64,000 bases of DNA from NCBI GenBank assembly GCA_964425195.1, contig CAYRLG010000022.1, positions 1 through 64,000 of the forward strand, in the 5' to 3' direction. Origin of the DNA: Desulfamplus sp964425195. GTDB taxonomy: Bacteria; Desulfobacterota; Desulfobacteria; Desulfobacterales; Desulfobacteraceae. The notes below the pieces were generated by a model. The model saw only the letters and a program-made list of their open reading frames with translations. It was not told the DNA's origin and ran no database searches. Every line of letters begins with the position of its first letter. Position 1 is the stretch's first letter. A program made the translations under genes and the position numbers. Below are positions 61,303 through 64,000 of this stretch, piece by piece.

Positions 61303-62604
61303 TTACAAGCGTGCGTCTCTATATCTTCTAACAAAAGATAGAGCAGTTTCTCTTGCCCATTTATCAGCAGCAATAACATCATCAAGAGTGTAATTACCAA
61401 TATTTTTATGTAAGTGCATAGTTTTTTCAATAACTTTGAATATAGATTTAAAATCGATCTGATGGTTTAAAAAAGCGTTTACTGCAATCTCATTAGCAGC
61501 ATTCATAACTGCTGGAAGAGTTCCGCCCTCTCTGCACGCCTCAACTGCAAAATCAAGCGATGGAAATTTTTCTCTATCAGGCTTTTCAAACACAAGGCTG
61601 CCTAAAGATGCAAAATCTGGAAAATCAAGTTTTAGATCAAGCCGTTCTGGGTATGATAGAGCGTAGGATATTGCAGCCTTCATATCAGGTACACCTAACT
61701 GTGCCAAAATTGACCCATCGTTAAAACCAACCATTGAGTGGACAATGCTTTGAGGATGCACTAAAACCTCAATATCAGAAACAGATACATTAAAAAGCCT
61801 TACTGCCTCAACAATTTCAAGAGCCTTGTTCATCAAGGTTGCAGAATCAATCGTAATTTTGCTGCCCATGTTCCATGTCGGGTGGCTTAACGCATCCTCT
61901 GGCTTTATATTTTGAAACTGCTCTAATGGAGTGTTTCTAAATGGTCCTCCTGATGCTGTAAGAAAAATCTTTTTAATATAATTATTTCTCACCGTTCCGA
62001 CACCGTTATCTATATCTATCCCTTCTTTATAGGTCTTACTACAACCAAAAGTATGCTCGTTTATCTTTCCGCCAAGACACTGGAAAATTGCACTGTGTTC
62101 GCTGTCAACAGGATAGATATTTACGCATTTTTCTGCTGCCCGCGACATCATAAGCTCGCCAGCCATTACTAATGTCTCTTTATTGGCAAGTGCAATCTGT
62201 TTGCCTGCATCTATAGCCCTAAGAGCCGGCATAAGTCCAGCAGCTCCCACCATTGCAAGAAGAACTGTATCGCTGTTTTTATATGAGGCAGCTAAACTAT
62301 ATCCATCATCTCCAAAGTAAATATCTGTTGTAACTTTTTTTTGTAAGATATCGCTTTTTAAAATAGATTTTAACTGATTTGACCGCTCGCTGTTTAGGAC
62401 AACTGCAATCTCAGGATTAAATGTTCTTATCTGCTCTGCAAGAATATTTACACTGTTTGCAGCAGCAAGAGCAATAACTTGAAACTTATCAGGGTGCATT
62501 GCAATAACTTCGAGGGCATTTCTACCAATTGAGCCAGTGGAGCCGAGAATAGAGATTTTTTTTATAGTTGAACAAGGAGTACTATTTTTTTTCATAAATT
62601 TCAT
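61303..62604 (-). CDS. dxr: 1-deoxy-D-xylulose-5-phosphate reductoisomerase
   Basis: Second step of the MEP isoprenoid pathway. The NADPH-binding motif ILGSTGSIGRNAL covers 19-31. The metal and substrate residues lie in VDSEHSAIFQC (166-176) and in LTASGGPFRNTPLEQ. Between these a Lys/Asn-rich insertion of about 28 residues (about 181-208) brings the protein to 433 aa against about 390-400. It feeds the undecaprenyl precursor made by uppS nearby. Confidence 0.96.
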   Translation of the reverse strand: MKFMKKNSTPCSTIKKISILGSTGSIGRNALEVIAMHPDKFQVIALAAANSVNILAEQIRTFNPEIAVVLNSERSNQLKSILKSDILQKKVTTDIYFGDDGYSLAASYKNSDTVLLAMVGAAGLMPALRAIDAGKQIALANKETLVMAGELMMSRAAEKCVNIYPVDSEHSAIFQCLGGKINEHTFGCSKTYKEGIDIDNGVGTVRNNYIKKIFLTASGGPFRNTPLEQFQNIKPEDALSHPTWNMGSKITIDSATLMNKALEIVEAVRLFNVSVSDIEVLVHPQSIVHSMVGFNDGSILAQLGVPDMKAAISYALSYPERLDLKLDFPDFASLGSLVFEKPDREKFPSLDFAVEACREGGTLPAVMNAANEIAVNAFLNHQIDFKSIFKVIEKTMHLHKNIGNYTLDDVIAADKWARETALSFVRRYRDARL

Positions 62605-62647
62605 TTTAACATATTAAGACAGATGATAGATTCTACAATCTACTTTT

Positions 62648-63493
62648 TTATAGGATAAAAATCTTGAACAGATAAGCCACTGGTGCTGCAAAAATAACCC
62701 CGTCAACTCTGTCAAGCACTCCACCATGTCCGGGGAGCAATGTGCCAGAATCTTTTATACCGCCAGAACGTTTTAATGCAGATTCAAAAAGATCTCCAAG
62801 CTGTCCAAAAGCAGCTGTAACAATTGAGAATAGAATCGCCATTGGAAATGATACATTGTCAATGAAGATCAATGAATATATGAACCCTCCAACAGCCGCA
62901 GCACCAAGTCCGCCTAAAGCTCCCTCTACTGTTTTTTTGGGGCTTACATGCTTTGCAAGTGGATTTTTACCAAAGTGAGAACCAACAAAATAAGCTCCAG
63001 TGTCACTTAATCCAATAATAATCCATAACCAGACAACAAAATGTGCGCCATTGGGGCTATTTCTAATTAGAATAAGAAACGAGAGAAAAAAAGGAATATA
63101 AATAATTCCCTGTATCTCAGATGCTGCACAGTCAAGAATTGATGACTCAGACTTAAATTTAAAGACTGTTAGAAGTGAAATTGCCATAACATTGAGCGTG
63201 AGAAGAAAAAGTAGCATCTCAAGCGAGCCTTTGTGGGCAGCGGCAATAATTGCAATAGATAAGGAATAAGCAATTAACTTCATCTCAAAAGAGAGGATAT
63301 ATTTTTGCGAACATTCATGGGATAGGGAGATATTATCAGATGATAATGAGGAGGTAACATTAAAATATTCAACCATACTTGCAAGAGAAATAATTAACAC
63401 AAGAAGGGTAAAGGCTACAGGGGTGCCTTTAAGTAGAATAAGAAGTAAAACAGGAATTAAAACTACTGCTGTAAACCATCGTTTGAGGAGCAT
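62648..63493 (-). CDS. cdsA: Phosphatidate cytidylyltransferase
   Basis: Integral membrane enzyme that makes CDP-diacylglycerol for phospholipid synthesis. The 281-aa protein has about seven hydrophobic helices and the CdsA signature near the C-terminus, KDSGTLLPGHGGVLDRVDGVIFAAP. A polar Ser-rich segment (about 46-70) sits between two helices. It overlaps uppS by 31 bases in another frame. Confidence 0.95.
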   Translation of the reverse strand: MLLKRWFTAVVLIPVLLLILLKGTPVAFTLLVLIISLASMVEYFNVTSSLSSDNISLSHECSQKYILSFEMKLIAYSLSIAIIAAAHKGSLEMLLFLLTLNVMAISLLTVFKFKSESSILDCAASEIQGIIYIPFFLSFLILIRNSPNGAHFVVWLWIIIGLSDTGAYFVGSHFGKNPLAKHVSPKKTVEGALGGLGAAAVGGFIYSLIFIDNVSFPMAILFSIVTAAFGQLGDLFESALKRSGGIKDSGTLLPGHGGVLDRVDGVIFAAPVAYLFKIFIL

Positions 63494-64000
63494 ACAACCT
63501 TTCCAAATCTACGGTCCCGTTTTTGGTACTCTTTGAGCATCTCAACGAACTCCTGCTCTGTAAAGTCGGGCCACAGTGTTTGAGTAAAAAAAAGTTCTGC
63601 ATAAGCAGACTGCCAAAGTAGGAAATTACTAAGTCTCATCTCTCCGCTTGTCCGTATTATCATATCAGGGTCGGGCAGGTTGCTGGTATATAAATGTTCT
63701 GCTATAATATCTTCCGTAATCTTTTCAGAAGATAATTTACCTTTTTTAATTTTTAGAGCTATTTTACGGACAGCATTGACAATCTCTTCCCTACTCCCAT
63801 AGCTCAAAGCAAGATTTAAGCACATCTTTCTGTTTTTTGCGGTGTGCGACATAGTTATATCAATCTCCTGTCGCACATCTAATGGAAGCCTTGCTTTCTG
63901 ACCCGTGATTTTAAGGCAAATACCTTTGTTGTGTAAAGTGTCCCGCTCAGATACTATAAATTTTTTGAGTAATCCCATCAATGCAGCTACTTCTGCTTTT
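63463..64000 (-). CDS. uppS: Undecaprenyl diphosphate synthase (N-terminus cut by window end)
   Basis: Cis-prenyltransferase that makes the C55 lipid carrier for wall and LPS synthesis. Visible motifs are LNLALSYGSREEIVNAVRKI, PDPDMIIRTSGEMRLSNFLLWQSAYAELFF and LWPDF. The reading frame runs through the window edge (KAEVAALMGLL at the edge), so the N-terminal part with the catalytic aspartate is outside. It heads the uppS-cdsA-dxr-rseP series. Confidence 0.95.
   Translation of the reverse strand, partial: KAEVAALMGLLKKFIVSERDTLHNKGICLKITGQKARLPLDVRQEIDITMSHTAKNRKMCLNLALSYGSREEIVNAVRKIALKIKKGKLSSEKITEDIIAEHLYTSNLPDPDMIIRTSGEMRLSNFLLWQSAYAELFFTQTLWPDFTEQEFVEMLKEYQKRDRRFGKVVCSSNDGLQQ

Overview
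The window is an AT-rich, gene-dense stretch of a Gram-negative bacterial chromosome with about 60 protein genes. Several gene orders match sulfate-reducing Deltaproteobacteria (Desulfobacterota, Desulfobacterales-like): zapB-zapA-6S RNA-rny-tyrS, an F1 ATP synthase operon with two b-type subunits and no atpB/atpE, rpmF..acpP-rpiB-glyA-comEB-nrdR-ribD-ribE-ribBA, yicC-remA-gmk, and uppS-cdsA-dxr-rseP. The lineage call is inference from gene order and protein character, not from a marker-gene search.

Layout. 0.3-5.2 kb (minus): tyrS, rny, a 6S RNA, zapA, a ZapB-like coiled coil and a single-domain GlmU-like nucleotidyltransferase. 5.3-11.4 kb (minus): atpF'-atpF-atpH-atpA-atpG-atpD-atpC, closed by a strong terminator. 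11.6-17.2 kb (minus): the rod-shape cluster mreB-mreC-mreD-mrdA-rodA. 17.4-19.6 kb (minus): a serine beta-lactamase-family protein and LD-carboxypeptidase. 19.9 kb (plus): tRNA-Pro(GGG). 20-30 kb (minus): asd, then riboflavin, one-carbon and ACP genes, with a two-gene restriction-modification module wedged between ribE and ribBA and a 110-nt self-complementary element between rpmF and acpP. 30.6-33.2 kb (plus): rsgA and gltX. 33.2-38.6 kb (minus): a Memo-like protein, hypB, hypA, a CCA-adding-family enzyme, ubiX and an aminotransferase. 39-40.3 kb (plus): an OmpA lipoprotein and a nitroreductase. 40.4-43.2 kb (minus): an rRNA methyltransferase and waaA. 43.3-56.1 kb (plus): msbA, a Trm112 protein, DUF4416, yicC, remA, gmk, an AI-2E permease, rlmB, a SUMF1-fold protein, a small flagellin, a LysM protein, and an overlapping redoxin / GAF-pseudorhodanese / MauE operon. 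56.1-64 kb (minus): purQ, purL, rseP, dxr, cdsA and uppS (cut by the window end).

Most of the window is housekeeping: envelope synthesis and shape, energy, cofactors, and translation. The points that stand out are: the three-gene redox operon, whose membrane GAF protein ends in a rhodanese domain with Gly in place of the catalytic Cys; the R-M module whose start region copies the ribBA leader at 22 of 25 positions; the 110-nt palindromic element ahead of acpP; absence of genes usually found inside several conserved operons; and polar Asn/Ser/Lys-rich insertions in many unrelated enzymes, including one inside the catalytic region of RlmB. No CRISPR array, prophage or insertion sequence was seen.
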